From NCBI GenBank assembly GCA_900757465.1, contig CAAENY010000120.1:1-18304 (forward strand): a DNA stretch of 18,304 bases, given 5' to 3'. The notes under the pieces were generated by a model that was not told where the DNA came from, did no database searches, and saw only the letters and a program-made list of their open reading frames with translations. The position numbers and the translations under genes were made by a program. The DNA is from an uncultured Collinsella sp. (GTDB taxonomy: Bacteria > Actinomycetota > Coriobacteriia > Coriobacteriales > Coriobacteriaceae). This document shows positions 7,267 to 14,353 of the stretch, in pieces. Numbering within the stretch: the first letter of the stretch is position 1; every line of letters begins with the position of its first letter.

Positions 7267-7533
7267 ATGGTTTCCAAGACGACGGTCGTCAAGAATCCGA
7301 GCGGTATCCACGCGCGTCCTGCGTCGCTGTTTGTGCAGGAGGCAAGCAAGTACGAGAGCTCGATCACCGTTGGCAAGGTGGGCGGAGACGCCAAGGACGC
7401 CAAGTCTATCTTGATGGTCATGAGCCTGGGGATGATCTGCGGTTGCGAGATTGTGATTGCGGCCGACGGCGCCGACGAGGCGGCCGCCGTCGATGCCCTC
7501 GTGGCGCTTGTCGAGAGTGGCTGCGGGGAGTAG
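7267..7533 (+). CDS. HPr-family phosphocarrier protein encoded in the PTS operon
   Basis: This 88-aa protein has all the hallmarks of HPr. NPSGIHARPA carries the catalytic His15, and DAKSILMVMSLG carries Ser47 at the place of the regulatory Ser46. The C-terminal AVDALVALVESGCGE is typical. It relays phosphate from enzyme I to EIIA. The gene follows the 6-phospho-beta-glucosidase by 9 bases, with GGAG before the ATG, and is the last gene before the terminator. Enzyme I is not in the window. The protein may be a dedicated partner for this transporter, or the cell's general HPr placed here; the sequence alone does not decide. Retention of the Ser suggests possible HPr-kinase control. Confidence 0.93.
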   Translation: MVSKTTVVKNPSGIHARPASLFVQEASKYESSITVGKVGGDAKDAKSILMVMSLGMICGCEIVIAADGADEAAAVDALVALVESGCGE

Positions 7534-7595
7534 GCGGGCAAAAGCCGCGCCGATGCGCTTTGGGCCACCCAAGGTGGGCTGGCTCCAGAAAGATT

Positions 7596-7629
7596 GGCCC
7601 GCCGGTGCGCGCCGGCGGGCCCTTTGCTT
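7596..7629 (+). terminator. Strong hairpin ending the PTS operon
   Basis: GGCCCGCCGG (7596-7605) pairs perfectly with CCGGCGGGCC (7612-7621) around a 6-base loop, followed by CTTTGCTT. It has a very stable 10-bp GC stem but only a weak T tract. The next gene's ribosome binding site starts only about 10 bases after it. Confidence 0.75.
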
Positions 7630-7642
7630 AGGGAGGTTAACG

Positions 7643-8083
7643 ATGACGGCAAGAAACGTTGGCGCTAGGGGCGCGGGGCGCGTTGGGGCGCGTTCGGCGC
7701 TTACGACCCTGGGGGTCATGTCACTGATTTATGCGGTGGGCGTTCTACTTATGGATGCGACTGTGGGCGAGCTTACGGGCTCTGCGGCGTCCTCTGCATC
7801 GATCGCGTCGATGCTCGTTACCTTGCTGCTCATCGTGGCGTTGATCTTCCTTGAGGTGCGAGCGTATCGGGCGGTGGTGGCCTCGGTGCCCTTTGAGCCT
7901 GATATGGGTGACAAGGTGCTGCTAGGTCTTTCGCTCTGGTTTGGCGGCGGCATGCCACTCGGCGTCGCCAATCTGGTTCGCGCCGCGGCGTTAGGAGGTG
8001 CCGGCGACGTGCGCCAGATTCTCATGCAGCTGGGCGTGAGCGTCGCGCTCATGCTGCTGACGTATCCAAAGTTCAGAGCGTAG
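7643..8083 (+). CDS. Small four-helix membrane protein of unknown function
   Basis: I do not recognise this 146-aa protein. It has a short basic N-terminus (RNVGARGAGRVGAR) and four hydrophobic segments at roughly residues 20-40, 53-75, 93-113 and 123-142. A charged loop around residues 76-92 contains PFEPDMGDK. The layout is that of a small integral inner-membrane protein. The frame extends further upstream, but GGGAGG at 7631-7636 selects the ATG at 7643. It sits directly after the PTS-operon hairpin and no promoter fits in between, so it probably depends on read-through or on a promoter inside the HPr gene tail. It ends just before a bidirectional-looking terminator. A role in sugar uptake is possible only by location. 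Confidence 0.75.
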   Translation: MTARNVGARGAGRVGARSALTTLGVMSLIYAVGVLLMDATVGELTGSAASSASIASMLVTLLLIVALIFLEVRAYRAVVASVPFEPDMGDKVLLGLSLWFGGGMPLGVANLVRAAALGGAGDVRQILMQLGVSVALMLLTYPKFRA

Positions 8084-8108
8084 ACAACAGCAAAGCTTGA
8101 AAATGCAA

Positions 8109-8154
8109 AGCCCCGCGACCGATTTCAGCCCGGTCGCGGGGCTATTTGATATTT
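8109..8154. terminator. Intrinsic terminator, 13-bp perfect stem, probably bidirectional
   Basis: AGCCCCGCGACCG (8109-8121) pairs perfectly with CGGTCGCGGGGCT (8131-8143) around a 9-base loop. On the plus strand ATTTGATATTT follows; on the minus strand TTTGCATTTTC follows. It lies between convergent genes (membrane protein, plus; hypE, minus) and can serve both. Confidence 0.85.
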
Positions 8155-8307
8155 GGGGGAAATGCATTCGTCGATTTACATGCTCTCTGCCGCACGTGTG
8201 CCCCGCTCATTTCCAGGGTGAACATTTGGCTCGCTCAATCTTGGGGTGGCAGCGGATCGGGCGGGGCGGGACGACGGCCTGGTGGCGGAGCGAAGCCGCG
8301 CCGGCCG

Positions 8308-8376
8308 GCGCTCGCCCGCTAGCAAATCCTCGGCAGCTGCTCTCCTACGAGCATGTCGAGGATACGGGTCGAGCCC
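8308..8376. repeat. 69-bp direct repeat, copy B (3' end of intact hypE)
   Basis: This is the partner of 1220-1288 at 64 of 69 identical bases and in the same orientation. It covers the final 18 codons of hypE, the stop and 11 bases beyond. The two copies enclose 7,019 bases holding the PRD regulator, PTS, GH1, HPr and membrane-protein genes. Similarity fades outward of the stop, with roughly 8 of the next 11 bases still matching. Confidence 0.9.
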
Positions 8377-9353
8377 CAGCCGGTGCGTACGCGCACGGCG
8401 GGACGGGCGCCCTCGGCAAGTGGCAGCACGCGACCGATGATGGCGGCATTCTCGCCGTAGCGGGCGGCGCGCATGGCGCTCAGCGCGGCATCGGCTTGCT
8501 CGGCCGGCACTACGGCAACCATCTTGCCCTCGTTTGCCACCTGCAGCACATCGTAGCCGAGCATCTCGCAGGCGGCCTGCACGTCGGGACGCACGGGCAC
8601 GGCATCCTCGTCGACCTCCATGGCAACACCGCTGGCCTGGGCAAACTCATTGAGCGTGGATGCCAGGCCGCCGCGTGTGGGGTCGCGAAAGCAACGCGTG
8701 CCGGGCGCTGCGGCCAAAACGTCGGCAATCAGGTGGTTGAGCGGCGCGGCGTCGCTTTCGATTGTGCTCGAAAACGCCAGGCCCTCGCGTTGGCTCATGA
8801 TGGCGATACCGTGGTCGCCCAGTGTGCCCGATACCAGAATGACGTCACCGGGCTGGCAGTTGGCGCCGCTGAGTGCCACGCCCGCGGGCACCTCGCCCAC
8901 GCCGGCGGTATTGATATAGACGCCGTCGGCCCCGCCGCGTTCGACCACCTTGGTGTCGCCCGTGATGATCGCCACGCCCGCCTCGCGCGCCGTCTCGGCC
9001 ATGGTCTGTACAATCTGGCGGAGCTTATCCATGGGATAGCCCTCTTCGAGGATAAAGCCGCACGACAGGTAGCGCACGTTGGCGCCCGAGGTCGCGACGT
9101 CGTTGACGGTTCCGCACACGGCGAGGCGGCCGATGTTGCCACCGGGGAAGAACTGCGGCGAGACTACAAAGCTGTCGGTCGACATGGCGATGCGCCCGCT
9201 CGCGGGCAGCGCGGCGATGCCGGCGTCGTTGCCCTCGAGCAGCTCGGGCGACCCAAAGGCATCCAAAAAGACCTCATCGATGATGCGTTTCATCATCTGA
9301 CCGCCAGAGCCGTGGCCCAACAGGACGGTGCTATCGGTGATGCTATGGGACAT
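8319..9353 (-). CDS. hypE: HypE, hydrogenase maturation carbamoyl dehydratase
   Basis: This 344-aa cytoplasmic protein takes the carbamoyl group made by HypF on its C-terminal Cys. It dehydrates it to a thiocyanate and passes cyanide to iron on HypC-HypD. The N-terminus LLGHGSGGQMM and the NDAG and GDTKVV segments are the ATP-binding PurM/AIR-synthetase-like fold. The C-terminus ends in PRIC, the hallmark Cys of HypE. A TTG two codons upstream (9357-9359) is possible, but GGAG lies 8 bases before the ATG at 9353. It is last in the hypF-hypC-hypD-hypE order, 48 bases after hypD. Its final 18 codons lie inside a direct repeat, which suggests the 3' end was replaced or duplicated when the adjacent island arrived. 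Confidence 0.96.
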   Translation of the reverse strand: MSHSITDSTVLLGHGSGGQMMKRIIDEVFLDAFGSPELLEGNDAGIAALPASGRIAMSTDSFVVSPQFFPGGNIGRLAVCGTVNDVATSGANVRYLSCGFILEEGYPMDKLRQIVQTMAETAREAGVAIITGDTKVVERGGADGVYINTAGVGEVPAGVALSGANCQPGDVILVSGTLGDHGIAIMSQREGLAFSSTIESDAAPLNHLIADVLAAAPGTRCFRDPTRGGLASTLNEFAQASGVAMEVDEDAVPVRPDVQAACEMLGYDVLQVANEGKMVAVVPAEQADAALSAMRAARYGENAAIIGRVLPLAEGARPAVRVRTGWGSTRILDMLVGEQLPRIC

Positions 9354-9401
9354 ATCCAAAACTCCAATCGTTGGTGGTGCCAGTGTGCGGGTGCGTCCAG
9401 G

Positions 9402-10514
9402 CTAGTTACGGTAGCGGTAGTACGCCGCGCAGCTGCCCTCGGAGCTCACCATGCACGGTCCGACGGGGTGCTCGGGCGTGCAGGTGCGGCCAAAGAGCGG
9501 ACAGCTGCTCGGCGTAATGGCCCCGCGCAGCACGTCGCCGCAGCGGCACCCACGCGGCTCGACCGTTGCCTCGACGTGCACGTCAAAGCGAGCGCGGGCA
9601 TCAAAGCGTGAGAACTCGGGGCGGATGGAAAGGCCCGAGTTGGCAATCGGCCCCAGCCCGCGCCATGTGGTATCGCACGGCTCAAACACCTGCTCGACCA
9701 GCTGGCGCGCCACGGGGTTGCCGTCTGCATTGACGCCACGGCGGTAGGCGTTGTCGATCGCGGGCCTGTTCTCGACAATCATCTGAACCAGCATGCAGAT
9801 GCCTTGCAAGATGTCGACCGGCTCAAATCCTGTTACCACGCCCGGGGTATTGAACTCATCGACCAAAAAGCCGAAGGGCGCCAGGCCCGTGATGGTGGCG
9901 ACGTGGCCCGGCAGGATAAAGCCGTCGATGGCGGTCTCGGGATCGTTGGCGATGGCGCGCAACGCCGGCGGCGTGGTCTTGTGAGCGCAATAGACCGAGA
10001 AGTTCAAAAGCCCGCGCGCTTCGGCCTCCAAGATGGCGGCGGCGATGGTGGGCGTTGTAGTCTCAAAGCCCACGCCCATAAAAATGACCGGACGATCGGG
10101 GTTTTGCTCGGCAATGTCGAGCGCGTCGAGCGGGGAGTAGACGATGCGGATGTCGCGCCCTGCCGCCTTTTGCGCGGCGAGTGAGGTGGACGATCCGGGC
10201 ACGCGCATCATGTCGCCAAAGGTGGTGATGATGGCGCCGTCTATGTTGGCGAGCGCGATGGCGTGGTCGATGTCGCGGTTGGCAGTGACGCAGACGGGGC
10301 AGCCCGGGCCGCTCAGCAGCTTGAGCCCGGCCGGCATAATGGAGCGAAAGCCATAACGGCCGATGCTCACGGTGTGCGTGCCGCACACTTCCATAAGGTT
10401 GATGGTGCGGTCGCCGACGAGTTCATGGATGCGTTCGATGAGCTCGCGGGCCAGCTTGGAATCGCGAAATGCCGAAAAGTCGATACCGGAGCGAGCCGGC
10501 TGTCCGGCCGCCAC
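9402..10514 (-). CDS. hypD: HypD, hydrogenase maturation Fe(CN)2CO scaffold
   Basis: This 370-aa iron-sulfur protein, with HypC, assembles the Fe(CN)2CO unit of NiFe hydrogenase. Conserved motifs include EVCGTHT (Cys44) and SGPGCPVCV (Cys72, Cys75). A C-terminal Cys-rich region (Cys323, 325, 338, 345, 354, 362) supplies the [4Fe-4S] cluster. The start is GTG, overlapping the hypC stop by one base (TAGTG), with GAGG 7 bases upstream, so translation is probably coupled. Length is normal for the family. Confidence 0.96.
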   Translation of the reverse strand: MAAGQPARSGIDFSAFRDSKLARELIERIHELVGDRTINLMEVCGTHTVSIGRYGFRSIMPAGLKLLSGPGCPVCVTANRDIDHAIALANIDGAIITTFGDMMRVPGSSTSLAAQKAAGRDIRIVYSPLDALDIAEQNPDRPVIFMGVGFETTTPTIAAAILEAEARGLLNFSVYCAHKTTPPALRAIANDPETAIDGFILPGHVATITGLAPFGFLVDEFNTPGVVTGFEPVDILQGICMLVQMIVENRPAIDNAYRRGVNADGNPVARQLVEQVFEPCDTTWRGLGPIANSGLSIRPEFSRFDARARFDVHVEATVEPRGCRCGDVLRGAITPSSCPLFGRTCTPEHPVGPCMVSSEGSCAAYYRYRN

Positions 10515-10774
10515 TAGTATGCCTCGGCCGGGTTAGTGGCGAGCTGGTCTTCCTCGACGAGCTCGGTCATGGCGTTAACGAGTTCGAGTGTTTCTTGCGT
10601 TTCCTGTTCGTCGACAATCTGAATGCCAAAGCCGGCGTGCACGAGAACATAGTCGCCTACCTGCGCCGTCGGCACGAGTCGCAGCGACACGGGGCGCTCG
10701 ATGCCCATCATGTCGACGGTGGCCTTGAGGTCGTCGTCGCGTTTGACTACTTTGCCGGGAACGGCAAGGCACAT
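10514..10774 (-). CDS. hypC: HypC/HybG-family hydrogenase maturation chaperone
   Basis: This 86-aa protein begins MCLAVPGKVV. The Cys exposed after Met removal (Cys2) binds the iron centre and the hydrogenase large-subunit precursor. It is the partner of HypD, whose gene overlaps its stop codon. AAGGGG lies before the ATG. Upstream, 134 bases separate it from hypF, a longer gap than elsewhere in the operon, in which I see no clear promoter. Confidence 0.95.
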   Translation of the reverse strand: MCLAVPGKVVKRDDDLKATVDMMGIERPVSLRLVPTAQVGDYVLVHAGFGIQIVDEQETQETLELVNAMTELVEEDQLATNPAEAY

Positions 10775-10908
10775 ATTGTTCCCCTTTTATACGCTTTGCG
10801 CTGGATGGGCGCTTAATAATCCATCAGTTGATGGTAGCGCTCGCGGGGTTTGAGGGCAAACGCGTTACGCCTGTGAGACGGCTGGGCACAGTGGCGTGTG
10901 AGGGCGAG

Positions 10909-13362
10909 CTACTGCGATGCAATCTGCGCAAGACGAGCGCTTGCGACCGTCGCCTGACCGTAGGCGATGCAGCCGTCGTTGACGGGTACGGTGTGGGGGA
11001 CAAGGACAGTAAGACCTGCGCTTTTGAGCTCGCGGGTGAGGAGCTGAAGCAGAAGTCGGTTCATGAACACGCCGCCCGAGAGCGCGACGGTGTCGAGGCC
11101 TTCGCGCGCGCAGATTTCGCGTGCGATTCGTGCTGAAGAGCGCGCGATGGCGATGTGGAACCCGAGCGCGAGCCGGTCGGTCGGCGCGCCTGCCTCGATT
11201 CCATTCAGAAGAGCTTCGATGAGCGGTTGGGGGTCCAAGATGGGGGAGTCGTCGGCAGACGTGAATACGCCTGTGTGATTGTCGTCGAGACGAACGGTCT
11301 TACCGCCGAGCGCGCGCCAGGCGGCGGCTTCGAGTTCTATGGCGGGTTCGCCCTCGTAGGTTGCCTTGCCGCAGATGCCCAGAATCGCTGCCGCGGCATC
11401 AAAGAGACGCCCCATGCTGCTGGTACGCGGGCTGTTGATGCCGCGCTCGATCATGGTGGCTGTCACGCTGCGCGTTTGCTCGTCGAGGGTGCCCAAAAGC
11501 CCCGCGGCACCCGGATGCTCGAGCAGGCCGAGCTCGCTCAGCAGGGCAAAGGCGTTGCGCCGGGCATCGCGCACGGATGCGGCACCGCCTGGCAGCGCCC
11601 AGGTGCGCAGGTGCGCGGCGCGGTCAAAATCGGCAAGGCCGGCGATAAGAAGCTCACCGCCCCATATGGTGCCGTCGGTGCCGGCACCCGTACCATCGAA
11701 GGCAATACCGAGGACGCGTGCGTCGGGCGCAAGCCGGCCAGCGACAATCGCCTCTGCCATTACGCTCGCGATGTGCGCATGATGATGCTGGATTTCGATA
11801 AGCGGCAGACTATGCTCCCGTGCCCGCTCACGCGCCCACTGGCTCGACAGATAGCTGGGGTGCATGTCGCATGCCAGGGCGACAGGCGTCAGGTCAAAGA
11901 GGTTTTCTAGACGTGCGCGGGCGGCGCTCCAAGCATCGAAGGTCGCGCCGTTTTCGACATCGCCGATATGCTGCGACACAAAACAGGCCACATGGCCGTC
12001 GGCGTCCTCGCGCGTGAGCGCGATCGTGGCTTTTTGCTGCGGCCCGCAGGCGAGCACGCAGGGTGCAGTGCCGTCGAGCGCCGGCAGCGACAACGGTTGC
12101 GGCGCATATCCGCGTGCACGACGCACAGGCATGACGGTGCCGTCGACCACACGTACCACGGAGTCGTCGTAGCGTGAGAGAATCGCACGGTCGTTGCCAA
12201 GTAGCGCGTCGGCGATGCCGGCGGCAACAAGATGTTCCCATGCAAGGGCATCGTCGGTCTCGATAGGTTCCTCGCTCAGGTTTCCGCTGGTCATGACCAG
12301 CGCGTGCATGCCATGCGACGAGGCAGCTGCAAGCAGCAGATGCTGAAGCGGTGTATAGGGGAGCATGACGCCGAGCTCGGGTAGATCGTGCGCGACGGAT
12401 GGCGCGAGTGTAAGGCCGTCGGGGGAATCTCCCTCGCCAACAACACGGCGGCGCAGCAGCACAATGGGGCGGATGCTGCCGGCCAGCAAGTCGCGCTCGG
12501 CATCATCGACATGGCACAGGCGTTCAGTATCGGCAAGGCTGCGCACCATAACGGCAAGCGGCTTGTTGCTGCGGCGCTTGCGACGGCGCAGCTCGACCAC
12601 CGCCTGCTCATTGGCAGCGTTGCAGGCCAGATGGAATCCCCCCAGGCCCTTGATGGCGACAATACCGCCGCCTGCCAGCAGCTCGATGCAGCGTTCGATG
12701 ATGGCATCGCTGGCCTCGCGCGTGGAGCCGACGGCTGGTGTTGCGTCGACCGCCGTTGGAACAACACCGTGGTCCGCCTCGCGCCAGGTAATATGTGGCC
12801 CGCAGTCAAAGCAGGCATCGGGCTGCGCATGAAAGCGCCGGTCAAGCGGGTCGCCATACTCTGCAGCGCACTCGGGGCACATAGGAAAGCAATCCATCGA
12901 CGTGGCCGCTCGGTCATAAGGCAGCGACCGGATGATGGTAAAGCGCGGCCCGCAGTTGGTGCAGTTGATAAAGGGGTAGTGATAGCGACGGTCGGCGGGG
13001 TCGAACAGTTCGCGCAGGCAGTCGTCACAGGTGGCGATATCGGGGGAGATGAGCGTCGTGTGCACGGTCTGATCTTGCGACGCTACAATACGAAAGACCT
13101 GCTCATCGTCGGCATCCCAAGCGTCGGGCTCCAGGTCTGCAACAGCGACATGCTCAACGCGGGCTGCGGCCGGCGCGTGCTCCGACAGCGCGGTGACAAA
13201 TTCGTCGAGCGCCTCGCCCAAAGCATGCGCCTCGATGTGCACGCCATCGCCCGCGTTGAGCACCCAGCCGCAAATGCCATGCGCCATAGCCTCGCGATAC
13301 ACAAATGGCCGCATGCCAACGCCCTGCACAATGCCCGTCACATGAATATGCACATGCCGCAT
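10909..13362 (-). CDS. hypF: HypF, carbamoyltransferase of hydrogenase maturation
   Basis: This 817-aa protein uses carbamoyl phosphate and ATP to make carbamoyl-adenylate and transfer the carbamoyl group to HypE. The domains are in the standard order. First is an acylphosphatase domain (residues 1-90) with GIVQGVGMRPF and catalytic Arg18. Then come two zinc fingers with Cys pairs 112/115 and 134/137, and 162/165 and 184/187. A YrdC-like domain (about 215-410) and a Kae1-like domain with the HHHAH metal site and FDGTGAGTDG follow. The frame extends to a TTG at 13380, but GGGGAG 4 bases before the ATG at 13362 favours the shorter start. It is separated from nikR by an inverted-repeat element. 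Length is slightly longer than the E. coli protein. Confidence 0.96.
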   Translation of the reverse strand: MRHVHIHVTGIVQGVGMRPFVYREAMAHGICGWVLNAGDGVHIEAHALGEALDEFVTALSEHAPAAARVEHVAVADLEPDAWDADDEQVFRIVASQDQTVHTTLISPDIATCDDCLRELFDPADRRYHYPFINCTNCGPRFTIIRSLPYDRAATSMDCFPMCPECAAEYGDPLDRRFHAQPDACFDCGPHITWREADHGVVPTAVDATPAVGSTREASDAIIERCIELLAGGGIVAIKGLGGFHLACNAANEQAVVELRRRKRRSNKPLAVMVRSLADTERLCHVDDAERDLLAGSIRPIVLLRRRVVGEGDSPDGLTLAPSVAHDLPELGVMLPYTPLQHLLLAAASSHGMHALVMTSGNLSEEPIETDDALAWEHLVAAGIADALLGNDRAILSRYDDSVVRVVDGTVMPVRRARGYAPQPLSLPALDGTAPCVLACGPQQKATIALTREDADGHVACFVSQHIGDVENGATFDAWSAARARLENLFDLTPVALACDMHPSYLSSQWARERAREHSLPLIEIQHHHAHIASVMAEAIVAGRLAPDARVLGIAFDGTGAGTDGTIWGGELLIAGLADFDRAAHLRTWALPGGAASVRDARRNAFALLSELGLLEHPGAAGLLGTLDEQTRSVTATMIERGINSPRTSSMGRLFDAAAAILGICGKATYEGEPAIELEAAAWRALGGKTVRLDDNHTGVFTSADDSPILDPQPLIEALLNGIEAGAPTDRLALGFHIAIARSSARIAREICAREGLDTVALSGGVFMNRLLLQLLTRELKSAGLTVLVPHTVPVNDGCIAYGQATVASARLAQIASQ

Positions 13363-13381
13363 GTGGCTCCCCCTCGTCAAA

Positions 13382-13462
13382 ACCGACCAAAAAGGGACAG
13401 GTTTATTTTGGTCGGTAAAACTTCTAAACCTACCAAAATAAACCTGTCCCTTTTTGGCAGGT
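13382..13462. repeat. Inverted-repeat element (REP/MITE-like) between nikR and hypF
   Basis: Two 35-bp arms (13382-13416 and 13428-13462) are inverted copies matching at 32 of 35 positions, with 30 nearly perfect bases (one mismatch) at 13387-13416 / 13428-13457 and an 11-base loop. Each arm is also bounded by its own inverted ends: ACCGACCAAAA / TTTTGGTCGGT on the left (perfect) and ACCTACCAAAA / TTTTGGCAGGT on the right (10 of 11). The core GGGACAGGTTTATTTTGG is AT-rich unlike its surroundings. To my recollection it belongs to a widespread family of repeats found near REP-associated transposases. Five T's follow the stem in both directions, so it may also terminate transcription. Confidence 0.8.
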
Positions 13463-13480
13463 GCGCTGCGGGAAATCCCG

Positions 13481-13993
13481 TTACAGCCCCAGGCTTTGCT
13501 TGGTGGCGGCGCAGGTGAGCTCGCCGTGCTTAACGCCGCGCAGGCCCAGCAGGCGGTCGGCTAGTTCGTAGACGCGCTCGCCGCGACCCTTGAGCGCCAG
13601 AATCTCCAAGCAGTTGTGGTGATCCAGATGCACGTGCATGGTCGATACGATCTCGTCGGTGTAGTCGTGCTGCACTTCGTCCAGACGGCGCGTCAGATCG
13701 CCGGTATGGTGGTCGTAGATCATGGTGAGCGACCCGATAACATGCTCATCGGGCGTGCGCATCTGCTCCTTGGCGATCGAGGCGCGAATCAGGTCGCGCA
13801 CGGCCTCGGAGCGGTTGGCCACGTCGCCGCGGCGCGCGATCTGTTCGTCGAAACGGCGCAGCAGGTCGTCCGGTGCGGTAACCGAAAAACGGACCAGCTC
13901 GGAGCCGGAGCCACTACAGTGGCAGCCCGCGTCGCCGTCCGCCCCGTGCGGATGCTCGTGCTCGTACCCGCAGCCGTGCTCGTGTTCGGCCAC
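13481..13993 (-). CDS. nikR: NikR-family nickel-responsive regulator with His/Cys-rich N-terminal tail
   Basis: This 170-aa regulator has a ribbon-helix-helix DNA-binding domain (about residues 32-75) and a C-terminal ACT-like nickel domain. The four nickel ligands of E. coli NikR (H76, H87, H89, C95) correspond to His109, His120, His122 and Cys128 in the MHVHLDHHNC region. Before the DNA-binding domain is a 30-residue tail rich in His and Cys (HEHGCGYEHEHPHG, then CHC at 24-26), absent from E. coli NikR, which could bind extra metal. The start is GTG, one base after the TAA of the upstream small gene, without a good ribosome binding site. Coupled translation is therefore likely. Its place beside hyp genes suggests control of hydrogenase or nickel genes. 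Confidence 0.9.
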   Translation of the reverse strand: MAEHEHGCGYEHEHPHGADGDAGCHCSGSGSELVRFSVTAPDDLLRRFDEQIARRGDVANRSEAVRDLIRASIAKEQMRTPDEHVIGSLTMIYDHHTGDLTRRLDEVQHDYTDEIVSTMHVHLDHHNCLEILALKGRGERVYELADRLLGLRGVKHGELTCAATKQSLGL

Positions 13994-13994
13994 C

Positions 13995-14243
13995 TTACAC
14001 CAGCTTCACGGAGCCGACGGAGTTGTGGTCGGCCTCGATGGCTTCCTCGTAGCCCTCGAGCGCGTCATGCGCCTCGTGCAACGCGGCCATGGCTGCCTCG
14101 AGCTTGGCGCCGATGCGCTCCATGTCAAAATTTTCGGTCGCATGCAGCAACTGATGGCTCCATTCGTGAGCGAGCTCGATGGTGTCGTCGACCTGCTTGA
14201 CGCTCATGGCAAGCTGGCTCATGTTCATTCCAACATCATGCAT
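13995..14243 (-). CDS. Small helical protein of unknown function upstream of nikR
   Basis: I do not recognise this 82-aa soluble protein. It is predicted nearly all helical and acidic (MSQLAMSVKQVDDTIELAHEW at the N-terminal part must be read as two helices). It carries His at several helix faces (AHEWSHQLLHAT, AALHEAHDAL). No Cys and no membrane segment are present. AAGGAG lies 8 bases before the first ATG, so the start is well supported. Its stop is one base from the nikR GTG, so the two are translationally linked. By position it may help nickel sensing or hydrogenase maturation; this is inference only. Confidence 0.78.
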   Translation of the reverse strand: MHDVGMNMSQLAMSVKQVDDTIELAHEWSHQLLHATENFDMERIGAKLEAAMAALHEAHDALEGYEEAIEADHNSVGSVKLV

Positions 14244-14282
14244 GGGAAATCTCCTTTTGTATGGGGCAGTTCAGTGGTTCAG

Positions 14283-14288
14283 ATTTTA
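14283..14288 (-). promoter_or_regulatory. Weak candidate -10 box upstream of the nikR-hyp operon
   Basis: TAAAAT on the minus strand lies about 40 bases before the small-protein gene. No consensus -35 stands at 16-18 bases, and I found no pair of GTATGA / TCATAC half sites of the E. coli NikR type nearby. Confidence 0.3.
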
Positions 14289-14320
14289 CTACGCCCACTC
14301 TGTGCGCAGCTGCATAAGAA

Positions 14321-14353
14321 AACGGGTGCGAGTCTGTGCGACTCGCACCCGTT
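14321..14353 (-). terminator. Intrinsic terminator downstream of trxA
   Basis: AACGGGTGCGAGTC (14321-14334) and GACTCGCACCCGTT (14340-14353) form a perfect 14-bp stem with a 5-base loop. On the minus strand it is followed by TTCTTATG, so it ends leftward transcription from trxA and insulates the nikR-hyp operon. Confidence 0.85.

Noticed and set aside
8097..9611. A 504-codon open frame on the plus strand
   Set aside because: It is antisense to hypE and the end of hypD, starts inside the terminator region and shows no family resemblance. High third-position GC keeps the opposite strand open.
12388..13518. A 376-codon plus-strand frame opposite hypF
   Set aside because: It is antisense to the zinc-finger and acylphosphatase domains of HypF and crosses the inverted-repeat element.
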